NCBI GenBank assembly: GCA_940671915.1
Contig: CALNVZ010000641.1
Coordinates: 3,413,238 to 3,477,237 of the forward strand
Length of the DNA stretch: 64,000 nucleotides
Direction: 5' to 3'
DNA from: Paracentrotus lividus
Lineage: Eukaryota > Echinodermata > Echinoidea > Camarodonta > Echinidae
The notes below the pieces were generated by a model. It made no database searches. It was not told the origin of the DNA and worked only from the letters and a program-made list of their open reading frames with translations. The position numbers were made by a program, and so were the translations under genes. Below are positions 1-11,400 of this stretch, piece by piece; the first letter of the stretch is position 1; each line of letters opens with the position of its first letter.

Positions 1-137
1 TGATGAAATGCCCCCCTGGTATCACTAAATTATAACTACATTATTGCAACATCCTACATGTACATGTTGTGTCATCAGTTCATTGCTGTTGATGATCTTA
101 TGCTTAAATATTTTTTGTCTTTGTTTATGTCACGCAG

Positions 138-196
138 GGATGAACAGCCAACTACAATGCCTCCAACCGAAAAGGTGCTCATTTGTAACTTCAAAG
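138..196 (+). CDS. CCDC47: CCDC47 exon a
   Basis: The acceptor ends with CAG at 135-137 and the donor GTAATA starts at 197. The codons read [19 protein letters not shown], matching the human region around KLPDTKRTLLFTFN. The exon enters with one base and leaves with one base. Confidence 0.88.
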
Positions 197-3100
197 GTAA
201 TATATTATAAACAAAACTATCAATGTGTTTCATTTCATTTTCTGATTTCTATCAAATCTGCAGTGTCCATTGTTGTCATCAATATCTGTTTGACAATTCC
301 TGTCTGACCTTTAGGTTTGCAATTATGATTAGACCATCATCAGCTGGTTGACTATTTTTTAAAAAGATCTTGAATGTAGTTAAACAATCAATTTAATTAT
401 CATTTCTTCTCTATCCATGCACCAGTCCCGGGTAATGGCCGTAGCTCTAAGAGTGATATCGAGGACATGCTGCCTATGTTGAAGATGGTCATCTACCTGG
501 TGGACAAGATCAAGAGATTCCGTCTCTCTAAAGAGGTTAGTATATACCCCTGGTCCCATGTATTGAAAAAGGTGTTGCTAATATTAAATACAGTAAGCCG
601 GAATCTTTGAAGAGAACTGTAAAAATACATTTATTTGAACAATTTAGAGCAGACTAATACGTAACCCTGATATCATGTATTAAGAAATGTGTAAAATATT
701 GCTTCAAGATTAGTGACAGTTGGCCCAAACGTAATGACAGACTGAATGCATCAATTTAAAGTTTTTGCGCCATACCTGTACAAATGTAGGTCGCTTTCAT
801 TTCACTTCATTTAAAGGTTTTATTCAAGTAATGCAACATCTAATTTAAATGATTTTGTAGGCATGTGCCTTGATCATTTAAAGAGCATATACATGTATCT
901 CTGCATCATAACAATTAATATCATTAATGATATTGTGTCCTAATGTGAATTACCACTTCTGTCGCTTATTTCATTTTGCATGTATTTGTTTTTCTTATTT
1001 CATTTCAACGTACTCTCTTGTACAGATGTATTTGCTTAATATTTGTTACAACATCAGTAGAATCGAAATTCCTGTATAACCAACTTTGTAGAGACCTAAT
1101 TATCTTGTATCTTGTATGAATACATAAACATTAAGGTCTTCTGTACTAATTTTGTTTTAGGGTAAGATGAAGGCTGAGAGAATCCGTGCTAAGGTAGCTG
1201 AATCCTACGTCAAGCTCGCCCATGCCCAGCGACAGGAGCTTGCCCAACAGCGCCGTGAAGACAAACGACGTGCCGAGAAGGAACGACTCCTCAACGAGGA
1301 AGATCCGGATAAGGCTCGTCGTCTTGAGGTGAGTATCCCCAAATATCTGCAGATATATGCCCTCTAACATAAAGAATTACAATCAATTTGCAAATTTGAA
1401 GCACCCATTCTAATTGGTTAACAGGAAGATTTCTATTCAAGAAGTTCATGCAACAAGGATTCTAATTGGCTACAATGGATTTTCAGTTGATTGCAACTCT
1501 TTTATGTTATAGGGCCGTAGTCAACCTTGCCTAATTCAAATCTGTTGAGACTGAAAAAATAGCTTCAACTTGGAAAAAAAAAGATGGTTAAATACATGAA
1601 TTTAAAGAGTCGTTGACATAAAAAGACTTTCGACTTCAGACAATTATATAATTTGGCAAGGTTGACTGTACTATTTTATATTTTTCAATGTTATTTTCTA
1701 TGCTTTTGCTTTGAGGATGTTACAAGTCCCCAATGCAGAGGTGAATAACTATTGCAGCATTTATCTTCTAAATATACCAACAGAATCTATGTTACGCTAC
1801 AAAATTGATTGATTTCCGATTCCATGATAACTTTAAAACATTACAGTAATTCATCCCGAAGATTATATTGTATTGCTGTGGGCCAACCTTGACCTACTCT
1901 TGATGTGTTTGATCCGTTTATTCTAAAGAATACTAAACTTTCATTGGGTAATGTCATGTATGTGGGATTTGACTTTTTTTTCTTCAAAATTGTATCCTCT
2001 ATTTTTCAGGTAGAGATGTTTTTGTGAGGGCAAAACTTCTTGATTTTGCAAATGTTCCCAGGCCTAAAAGTTCGTGCCGGGTGGCGAGAATCTTTTTGGA
2101 TTCTCGCAGTGGTGACCGCGAGAATCTAGATTCTCGCAAATATCAAAGAGTCGGGAATGGTCTGGATCACTCATAGGTTACTAGCTACATGTAGTAGTAG
2201 AGGAAGTGGGACTAAGGGTGGCAGGTTTTGCATCTTGGTCCATTGCCATGGTTTTTCCCCATGATTTATGGTAAGAGTGCCCAAGTCTGCGCAGTGCCCA
2301 TGTCTGCGCACTCACGTAAATGCGCGATTTTCATAGAACAAAACATCAAACTGATACCAATTTTCAATCTTGATATCAACAATCCATTTTGATACCAAAA
2401 ACTGCGAAAATATTTGATTAAACATGAGTTTCAGCAAGTTTCAATTTGCTACCCTGAAAATTTCAATAATTGTCAAAAAAGAAATGTCCGAAACTTCACT
2501 GCACTTGAATTGCGTGCAAAATGAGCTAGTGCGCAGACATGGGCACCATTCATTTTTGCTTCAAAAAATGACAAGCCTGTCTGAAAATCGTAGAAAAACA
2601 TTGTTCTTGTAAATAATTTCTTGAAAGTTTTTGTTTCCTTGATCATTAGAATATGAAGAACGGAATAACATTGATGATTCTTAGAATAATATTTTAGTTT
2701 GTAATAAAATCGAGATCAAACTTTAGGTGCGCAGACTTAGGCAACAAAAAATTGATTCTAAATAGTAAATTGAAGCCTCCCTATATTTCTATGTAGGCCC
2801 CCTAACTTTAGATCTATTTATATTTATCATGAAATAGGTTTTTTTGATAAATTTGATATCACTATCATGAAAATAAAAAAGAAAAAACACTTTCGATTTT
2901 TCGCCGACTTTTGCAAAAACTGGTTTGGAACGCATTCAGTCTGCACACAGAATTTTTGCAATGGTGCCGACATAGCTTTGCTGCTAGCGCTAGCGTTGTC
3001 AAGATGAAGTCGTGAAGGTCGAGGTTGACAAAAAAAAATGGAAGTTTTCAATCACTCGATTTACGATTTGGCAACAAAAAAATTGACGATTACCATATTC

Positions 3101-4074
3101 ACATGCATACAGGCTTCACATTTATTTACAAATTGCAAACAAAAAAGTTGGGGTTAGATCGATTTATCCGCAAACACAACTTAAATCCGGCCTCAACCCG
3201 GCTATAAGTTAACTAACACAAAAATACATGTATGGGACACCGGATCGGACAGCATAAAATTATGGGCGACTAACTTTATACTATTTACTTTTCTTACGGC
3301 GCCGGTCGATTATTCAATGGAAAACTTACGTTTTGTTACGGAGCCGATGATTGGTAGTTGGATTAAAATAAACAATGTGTCAACTACCAATCATCGGCTC
3401 CGTAACAAAATGTATGTTTTCCATTGAATACTGTAATCGACTGGCGCCCACCGTATCGTAAGAAAAGTAAATAGTATAAAGTTAGTCGCCCATAATTTTA
3501 TGCTGTCCCTGCGGTGTACCATACATGTATTTTTGTGTTAGTTATAGCCGGGTTGAGGCCGGATTTAAGTTGTGTTTGCGGATAAATCGATCTAAACCCA
3601 ACTTTTTTGTTTGCAATTTGTAAATAAATGTGAAGCCTGTATGCATGTAGATATGGTAATCGTCGCTTTTTTTTGTTGCCAAATCGTAAATTGAGTGATT
3701 GAATTTGAAAACTTCATTTTTTTTTGTCAACCTCGACCTGCACCTCACGCGAATCCACTTGGATTCGCGCTGTACGGACCCAACGGGAATCTCCACGCGA
3801 ATCGATTCGCGGATTCGCGTCGAATTTTTAGGCCTGTGTTCTATTATCATTAAAAAAAACCACAAAAACAACCACTTAAATACTACAATACAACATATCT
3901 TTATGTTTAGAAAAGTTTTAGAAAAAAAGTTTTAGAAAAGTTGCACTTTACAAAGTTAGAATCACTATTTATGATTATTACTTTCTTTTCCCCCAACAGG
4001 ACAAGCAATACAAGAAGGACATGCGCAAGCGTATGAACCCCAACATGAAACAGATCAAGGTCAGAGGAACATAG
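138..4074 (+). CDS. CCDC47: CCDC47 (PAT complex subunit), 3' four exons, 5' end outside window
   Basis: Four spliced exons (138-196, 426-535, 1161-1328, 4000-4074) join in phase and align with the C-terminal third of human CCDC47. Shared landmarks are the VPGNG block, the [20 protein letters not shown] helix, the basic coiled region with [12 protein letters not shown], and the terminal MKQIKV just before the stop. CCDC47 is a single-pass ER membrane protein. With Asterix it forms the PAT complex, which shields transmembrane helices of multi-pass proteins at the Sec61 translocon. The part seen here is the cytosolic C-terminal domain and the very basic coiled tail that lies near the ribosome. 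Splice sites are canonical and the frame is unbroken. The signal peptide, acidic region and membrane segment must lie upstream of base 1. Confidence 0.95.
426..535 (+). CDS. CCDC47: CCDC47 exon b
   Basis: The acceptor is CAG at 423-425 and the donor is GTTAGT at 536. It encodes [19 protein letters not shown], then the helix ending FRLSKE. It matches human [20 protein letters not shown] closely in length and pattern. Confidence 0.92.
1161..1328 (+). CDS. CCDC47: CCDC47 exon c, basic coiled region
   Basis: The acceptor is TTTTAG at 1155-1160 and the donor is GTGAGT at 1329. It has 56 whole codons, rich in Lys, Arg, Glu and Gln, including [16 protein letters not shown] and [12 protein letters not shown]. 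The human counterpart has KLTHVQRQEAAQSRRE and NEEDPEKQRRLE. Confidence 0.94.
2059..3836. mobile_element. DNA transposon, non-autonomous, in last CCDC47 intron
   Basis: The ends are inverted: CAGGCCTAAAAGTTCG at 2059-2074 faces the reverse complement of CAGGCCTAAAAATTCG ending at 3836. The five bases TGTTC occur at 2053-2057 and at 3837-3841, which could be a target duplication. Sub-terminal palindromes are built from GAATC/GATTC words, for example the GCGAATCC/GGATTCGC pair near 3749-3769. No transposase reading frame is visible. Superfamily is unknown; the CAG start is hAT-like. Confidence 0.65.
3016..3739. repeat. 724 bp near-perfect palindrome
   Basis: Arms 3016-3360 and 3381-3739 are inverted copies with only scattered differences, separated by a 20-base loop. 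The innermost pair is CCGATGATTGGTAGTTG facing CAACTACCAATCATCGG. The outermost pair is AGGTCGAGGTTGAC facing GTCAACCTCGACCT. Short open frames on both strands here are mirror products of the arms. Confidence 0.92.
4000..4074 (+). CDS. CCDC47: CCDC47 last coding exon
   Basis: The acceptor is CAACAG at 3994-3999. It encodes [20 protein letters not shown], then VRGT and TAG at 4072-4074. The closing MKQIKV followed by a few residues is the family C-terminus. Confidence 0.94.
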   Translation, partial: DKQYKKDMRKRMNPNMKQIKVRGT

Positions 4075-4865
4075 ATGACAACCAGGGATCCCTTGCTTCA
4101 TGTCAACACCTACATCAATACCCTTTTATATATAGTCAACCTGTCTTAGTGGTCACCCAGTAGTGGATCCAGACTTGGGTCACACAATCAAATGTTTCGG
4201 CCCGTGCCAAAACATGATAGAGCTGTGATTGTCCCCAGACAATTGGGCCTGCACAATCCTTTGAAATTGAGAATCATGGATCCGCGCCTGTCACCTCCCT
4301 CTAAAGGTCATGTGTCTATAGTTATCACATATTTGGTCACCTAATAGCAAGAACCTGTATATAAATGCTCTGCTTCTACAGTTGTAGCTTCTCTATTTAG
4401 ACTAGAATGTTGTTGTGAGGTCAATACTCTCACTATCAACAATGGCCCTACCTGGTCGGTTAAGGGGGGGGGGGGGTTTCACAGGGCATGCAAATGATAC
4501 AAACGTTGAAGTCTAAAAGCTTTTGCCACATAAAAAAGCTTTTGCTGCTTAGAAAATAAGTGTTGGGCTGTGACATTCTATTATTCTCAAATCTTTTGCA
4601 TGCCCTGTGAAATTCCATCTTTACCTTTTAATAAATAAATAAATTAATCATGAATAAATCTATACTCCCATTATAGCAAGGTGTGTGGGACCATTCCAAT
4701 TACCTTGTATTGAAATTTGTATCCTGAGGTAGGGCTCTTAAACATTAGCAACAATTACTATTGGCAATTTTCAATGAGATTGGGAATATCTTGTACACTA
4801 GACCCCCTGTTAACATTGAGAAATATTTGCAGTTTGTATGTACCCGCCCCACTGTTCCCACTTGG

Positions 4866-4871
4866 AATAAA
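4866..4871 (+). terminator. probable poly(A) signal of CCDC47
   Basis: AATAAA lies about 790 bases after the CCDC47 stop codon. Earlier AATAAA copies inside an AT-rich run near 4630-4645 are alternatives, so the cleavage site is not certain. Confidence 0.4.
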
Positions 4872-5578
4872 AAGCCTTGATTAGAAGTTTGCGTAGTGAT
4901 CTTACTTTCCTGTCAATGGTCTAGAAGTGTATTGTTCATCTCATCTCAATGGCCCAGTGTGGTCTGCATTTCATTGTGCTGTATAGGTTGACTACGCAAA
5001 CTCTTTAATCCAGAAGTTCAGGAGCATTAGTGTTTGGGTCCTCCTTTACGAGTTCTGTAATATCCTAGTTTTGTCAATATCACTGGAGAAAGGGATCCCA
5101 GATATTAAGTTACATTGAGTAGACGCATAGAGGTCAAGTAATATATTTAGTCATGCTGGATTCTGTTTCTATTCCAAAAGTGTAGTATAGTAATTAAAAT
5201 ATTTGTTTTATTGTGCTAGAAAATGGGAGATTAATAACTTTGGGATGGGACTAGAAATTATTTACAATGAAATTCAAAATGTCTTGTAAATAACAGGAAA
5301 CTCTTGAATGAAAGTATGGAAATGATCAACTCTAAATTTTGCATGTTGGGTTTGTTGATGTAATGCCTTGAAATATGTATAAATATGTTTCCATAGATAT
5401 TCTTACAACAAATGTAAAACCAAACCCTATTGAATTTGGCAGGTCAGTTCTATGCTCTTTGTTCCATTATAACACAGCATGTATAAACCATCTGTTATAT
5501 TGCTCTAAGATTGTTATTGTTTTTCTTGGAAATATTTACATCTGATATTTGGCAATTAGCTACTAGTGTACATCAGCA

Positions 5579-5607
5579 ATTATTATTATTATTATTATTA
5601 TTATTAT
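5579..5607. repeat. ATT microsatellite
   Basis: About nine uninterrupted TTA units abut the left end of the following MITE. Confidence 0.8.
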
Positions 5608-6053
5608 AGGTTTTCCCGGTCAATTTCATTGTTTTGTCAATCAATTGCATGTTAGAGGCATTCATTTTCGGGAAAAACGCCCATACATCAAAATGTTACC
5701 AGTTATAATCATATTCAATCATCAAAATTAACGATTTTTGTGATTGATTTCGTATTTGCGCATTCTACTTCACATAATAAGCATATACATTCGGTAATAA
5801 CTATTCAATTTCGTCGACATTTCATTCCGTATACTCACATTCGCACTAATTTAAATGCACAAAGAATGAAATTAAATGACTATATCCGAATTTGAACTTT
5901 GCAACCATTACTTTGCGTGCCTAAAAGCGAATTTGAGAGGATGAACACGAAATTGTTTGACTAAAGTCAGTCTGTTGCATCAAACACACGAATTTGAACA
6001 CACATTAAATGAAAACGGATGATAAATGTATGAATTTGGCCGGGAAAACCTAT
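5606..6053. mobile_element. MITE with GGTTTTCCCGG termini
   Basis: TAGGTTTTCCCGGTCAA at the left faces TTGGCCGGGAAAACCTA at the right. The interior is AT-rich without a coding frame. TAT-rich flanks make a target duplication hard to judge. Confidence 0.65.
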
Positions 6054-6088
6054 ATTATTTGTAAAAAATTTATTTATTTATTAATTAA

Positions 6089-6116
6089 TTTTTTTTTTTT
6101 TTTTGGGGGGGGGGGG
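6089..6116. repeat. poly-T followed by poly-G
   Basis: Sixteen T and then twelve G form a homopolymer junction directly downstream of the MITE. Confidence 0.85.
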
Positions 6117-6593
6117 AGGCGGTGAGGTAGTGAGTAGAGGTTACAAAATTTTATTTTTTAGGACAATTGAAATTGTTGATTCAGTATATAATTTGTTAAT
6201 TGGTAATAATACATTTAATTCCAGATTTTTCCTATACTGTAATGTTTGTGCAATTTTTGTCTAATTTCTGTGAATACAGGATCATTACAGATGGATGTGA
6301 AATTTTGTTTATTTTACAAGGAATCCATAATTGACTAATCATTCTGAATGAAGGCATGTGATTTTTGAAGAAAATTGATTAATTGTATGAAAATTTACCA
6401 GTAAAGATTATTTCTGGTTCATTTGGATTAAACTTTGAGAAGTTCTGTAAAATTTTGTTTTTATTTGTATCCACTTTTATTCTGTTTGCTATTAACAGTC
6501 TGTAGGATATAATTGTGGGAAAGTGGATTTCGTGAACAAGTTAGAAAGATGATTTTACCAATGTCAATGGATATGTGGTATCTGAGCAGTTGA

Positions 6594-6960
6594 TGGTAAT
6601 GGTGATGATGATCATGATGGTGATCGTGATGATGTTGGTATTGGTGATGATGATGATGATGATGGTGATGGTGATGATGATGATGGTGATGATGTTGATA
6701 ATGGTGATGGTGATGATGATGATGATTACGGTGATGATGATGGTGGTGATGATGCTGATAATAATGATGATGATTGTGATGATGATGATGTTGATAATGG
6801 TGATGGTAATGATGATGATGATGATGATAGTGATGATGATGATGTTGATAATGGTGATGGTGATGATGATGAGGATCCGACTGAGTGGTGGTAAAGAAAG
6901 ATGCTGATTAAGATGAATCAGGGATGATGATGACGATGATGATGATGATGATGTTGTTGT
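6594..6960. repeat. GAT trinucleotide repeat tract
   Basis: Imperfect (TGATGA)n with GTT, GGT and ATT variants runs for about 370 bases. It creates a Met/Val-rich open frame with no protein character. Confidence 0.9.
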
Positions 6961-7305
6961 TGCATAAGAACTATAATGATGATGAAAGTTGATAATGGAA
7001 ATAAATTGGTGATGATCAATGATGAATACTGTAAGAAGGCCTACTAAAAAATATTACGCCCATGTCTAACTTACATGTTTTGTAATATTCTTTACGCAAA
7101 TGACAAATAAATTTTCACACTTCCCTGCTTAAATTATACCTAGCTGTGTTGAATTGTATCATTCAGTACATAACATAATTTTAATATACTTGTAGCCTAG
7201 ATCTATGGGAAATGAAAAGCGCAAATTTTGTTACAGTTAGACTGAAATATAATTTTATTTGATTCCCTTTAATTCTGGCGTTCCATAGCCCACTATCTTT
7301 GTAAA

Positions 7306-7544
7306 ATGGAGTCTCCGAGAAAGAAAAGAGGCCGCGGTCGGCCGCGAGTAGAACGCTCAGAGGAAGAGATAAAAGCAGCCAGAGCTGAAGCATGGAAAAA
7401 GTATCAACAAAAGAAAGCTGTAGATGTAGATAGCTTTAGGAAGAAGATTATACTGTTACCGGATACCTATGAACAATGGCGAACGCTGAAGGAAAAGGCG
7501 AACATGCACAACGACGATGGATTCGCTAGGCTGCTGATGAAATG
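7306..7544 (+). CDS. AT-hook gene exon 1
   Basis: The ATG at 7306 opens MESPRKKRGRGRPRVER, and the exon ends in the donor GTAAGT at 7545 with two bases left over. The first GRP motif falls right after the start. A stretch from about residue 20 to 79 reads as an amphipathic helical block with a conserved-looking WRTLKEKA core. Confidence 0.75.
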
Positions 7545-8453
7545 GTAAGTTGTACGACGATCAGCCAGACAGCTACCCGTGCGATCCGGGTGGCCGTGAG
7601 GTGTCAAGCCCGCTCTTTACCTGCGTCTGTGAATTGTGCATCACTGCATGAGATGAGATGATATGATGAGGCGTGTGTTCTGCCGACCTACCGGTAGCTC
7701 AAATTCGTGGCCTTTGCATAAACTTTCTAAATTTTAACAGTTAGACCCCTATATATTTTCTGAAAATAGCAATTTATTTTCATGGGGGGGGGGGGGGGGG
7801 TTCACCCTGCCTGAGGCCACGCTAGCAGCACCACTACGTGGGACTACTATCAAATACAGTGACTAATATAGGTGCCTAACTAACGTTACATTTTTATATT
7901 AATATTTTCACAACAAATGTATATTTTTACGTACCAATTATCCTTCCTTGTTGCCTATAACCTTTTTGGGGGGTTGTCTCCATCGATGTTCTCAGAAGGT
8001 CTGAAGTTGGATATATCAACAATTAAATTCCGGTTTTTGTAGCGACGAATGCAATTACTGCATGCAATGCACTATATAACTTACGTCTTATGAGGGCGCT
8101 GTGCGGTGTAATTCAACGCCCTATATAAATACAAGGCTTGGGGTAATTCGTGGAGTAAGTCGAGTAAGATTACTTCCGGTATAGGCCAGCTCACTACCGA
8201 TCCATTAAAACTCATGAGCTTGACTTAGTTTTTCTCAAAGCTGAGAGATTTATATTTAATTTTTTTGTTAATAACCATGTTAATGTTTGCACATAGCAGG
8301 CCCTAAGTAGGATTTTACGGGTGGGTTCGAAATCTGCAAAAGTGGACAAAAGGTACATCAATTTTTTTTTTTACATCACGCCTGCATGGCGATCAAAAAG
8401 TACATCAGATTTTCCACGTTTAATATGGCCACGTGATAAGTGGGGCTGGGGGG

Positions 8454-8489
<36 letters not shown>

Positions 8490-11400
8490 GCCTTCGGCCC
8501 TCAGAAAGAGTATCATAACAGCTATAGGAGTAGGCTCAAGTCGTTTTTACATGATCTTCCCTTTTTAAATCAATTTTGTATTTTGTATTTTTTGATATAT
8601 AATGATATATAATTATATAATGTATTCTGAAGAGCTGCAACGCTCTGCCAGAGTGACTATCTAACGTATGAGGAGGGTGAAGGGCGTTGCCCCGGGCGGC
8701 AATTTAGGGGGCGCAAAAATGATTATATTAATAAAAGAATAATAAATAAATGAAAAGACGAAAAGAACAACAACAATAAAAAGAAGATGACTATGGGAAA
8801 CGACTAGGAAAGAATACGAAAGAGGAAAAAGAAAAATTTAGGCAAGAAAATGAGGGACTTAAAAAGACTGACAGTCAAACCAGACGTCATAGATGTATTC
8901 CAAGAAATTCCCTTTACTGTTCTCGTTCAACTAGAACAATGTCAACAATTGTACTAGTCTTTCATTTTTCTACCCAGTGATGGATTCACTAAGTACGATT
9001 ACATCATGTGGGTCAGCGCACACGACATAAAGTAATTACGGTGTGGTCCGAGTTTGTTTTAAAAATGCCGATTTTCTCAGGGGAAGTTGATTTGCGACGA
9101 CTCTTAACAATAGCGCCATAGCTGCACACAGTACACGCATTGAAGGCGCTTTTACTACGTACGTGACATGCACCAGGACCAGCGGTGAGTTTCTCTTTAT
9201 TTTCTATCTTTCATAACTTAAATCTCCAACATGTGTTTACTTTAAGAAACATATATATTAGTTATCTATTGTTGTATCCTCTTATCATATATCCTTAACT
9301 ATATCCTAATATCTGGGGTCTTACATTTTTTTCCTACAACGAAAAGTACCTTATTCAATACGAGGTCAATATACTTCTGTTATATTGATCTCGTACATAT
9401 GAGTGCCTGAGGCTGAGGCGAGCTAGCTGAGTCATGTGAGTTGACATGACAAGCTTGGGCCAATGACATTAGGGCTGGCACATTTTTTTTACCTTGCCGC
9501 TCACTTTTTCCTTTGAAGTCTCACGCATCTTAAACCATTTTTGTGAAAATCAGCTTACTTATGTTCCACGACTTTTGAATATCTGTCACTGAGACTGAAT
9601 ATCATACTCATAGCTCAAAAAGTTATTTTTTTATCCACCTTAAACTCCACTTCATATGAAACGGCAAGCAAAAATGTGTCGGTAACTGACATAACATTTT
9701 TTGTAACGTCGGTTACCGACACATTTTTTTTGTAACGTCAGTTACCGACACATGTTTGATTGCCATTTGATAGCAAATGCAGTTTGGGTGAAATTGGTTT
9801 GCACAATTCCTTCTCTATCTTTAACTTATTTAGCTGTATTAATTTGAAAACCCATGAATTCTTTATAGTAATGTAGGGGGCCTACAAACAATTTAGAAAT
9901 GGTTGTTTTTTTGTAACATCAGTTACCATGGAATTGCCAATATATATTCTTTTTTCTCCCCAGTTTCAGCGAACACATAGAGGAGTATGTGTCCATTGTT
10001 GATTTTTTCAGGAAAAGCGGATCTATGGCTATGTTTACACAGGCATTCAATCTTGAGTAAGTACATTTAGATTCTTTGTGAGAAAACCAACCCATTCGCG
10101 CCATTGTCCCACATTTTGTGGTTTGGTTCGATAACTTTTGTTTCAGAGCTCCAAAAAATACACCAGGTATAATGGTATATCGGTAGAAAGAGAAAAAATT
10201 TCTGCATACATTGTGCCCATTGTTGTTGCATGACCATACTGCATTTGATGTCAGGAATTTTATTAATAAGAATAATCTTTAAAATCCCTAAATTGGCGAC
10301 ACATTGGGAAGTTGAAGATCACCGTTTTTTATCAAAATTGGCAATTAAAAAATTTTCTTTTGAAGTTCCTAACCGTGTGTGTTGGTTTCCAAGACATCAC
10401 ATTCAATTAGAAGCATGTAGCGTTAGAGTAAAAATATTGCTGTTGCCAATTTGAGGAATGAAATGAGATCAATTTAACCCTCAAATAATCTCTGTCCTGA
10501 ATTGGGAAAAAAGTGAAAAAGATGAAGAAAATTATTGTGAGCTTTCCCATTATTTTCAAGCTATTTGGGAAGAATATAAATGGTTAAAAAGCTCCACAAT
10601 AAAAGATTGCTCTTCAATTACCCTAATGGTCATAATATGAGTGACCCAAAATATACCAAAACAGCTGATATGTTTGGGCCCCCGAATATTTTGTGTTGCC
10701 CAGTACATGCATTTCTGTGTAAGTGCATATGACTCAAAGCTGAATTGGGTTAATTTCTTATCATTTTGGTTATTCCAAAACCTTACAGCATAAAATATTG
10801 CTTATTAAAATGAACTGTTATCAACCTTTCAAAATCACTTTTAGACAGTATCTTCCACATTTGAATGTTATTACCAGAACAATAATATCACTTTTATTAA
10901 TAAGTTGTTATCTAGCTATCTCTTTTATATGACAGAATTTGGTCTTTCAGATTATTCAGATTTTCTAGTTTGCTTCAAATAAAAAAGAAAAGAAGGTTTT
11001 TTGGTACTTCGTAAGAATTTCATGTTTGAGCAGTTCTTTTGAAATGAATTTTGGTCCTTTTTTATTTTTCTTAACAGCAATTTAAACATGTTGGGCAACT
11101 CTGTAGATACAGTCAATGACACATAGCTGCAAATTGTGTTCTGAGCTATTATTTAATGAGGTCACTTTCATATGATCGCAAGCCAGTTTTATGAATGAAA
11201 ACTACCGGTACCGATACCACGCTGTTCTAAAAGCAAATTTAAATAATTTATAAATATTTTGCTAGAATATGGCAAAAATAGTATTGAAAAACAATCTTTC
11301 TTATATTAATTTTTCTTTAATTTGATACATTGAGGAATGTCTTCTCTTGATTAAATTGTGGCACTTTGCAGATAATATTCTTTTCTCTTGTTGTTTTTTT

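Larger units (their letters stand above)
4075..7305 (+). other. CCDC47 3' untranslated region and intergenic DNA
   Basis: There is no coding exon here. A canonical AATAAA at 4866-4871 is a plausible end for the CCDC47 transcript and would give a 3' UTR of about 0.8 kb. Downstream lie an ATT microsatellite (5579-5607), a MITE (5606-6053), poly-T/poly-G (6089-6116) and a long GAT-type repeat (6594-6960). Confidence 0.5.

Noticed and set aside
3542..3871. 109-codon minus-strand frame, with a similar frame at 3025-3207 on plus
   Set aside because: Mirror products of the palindrome arms in a transposon; no transposase features.
6575..6907. Met/Val-rich open frame of 110 codons
   Set aside because: Product of the GAT-type microsatellite; no splice or start context.
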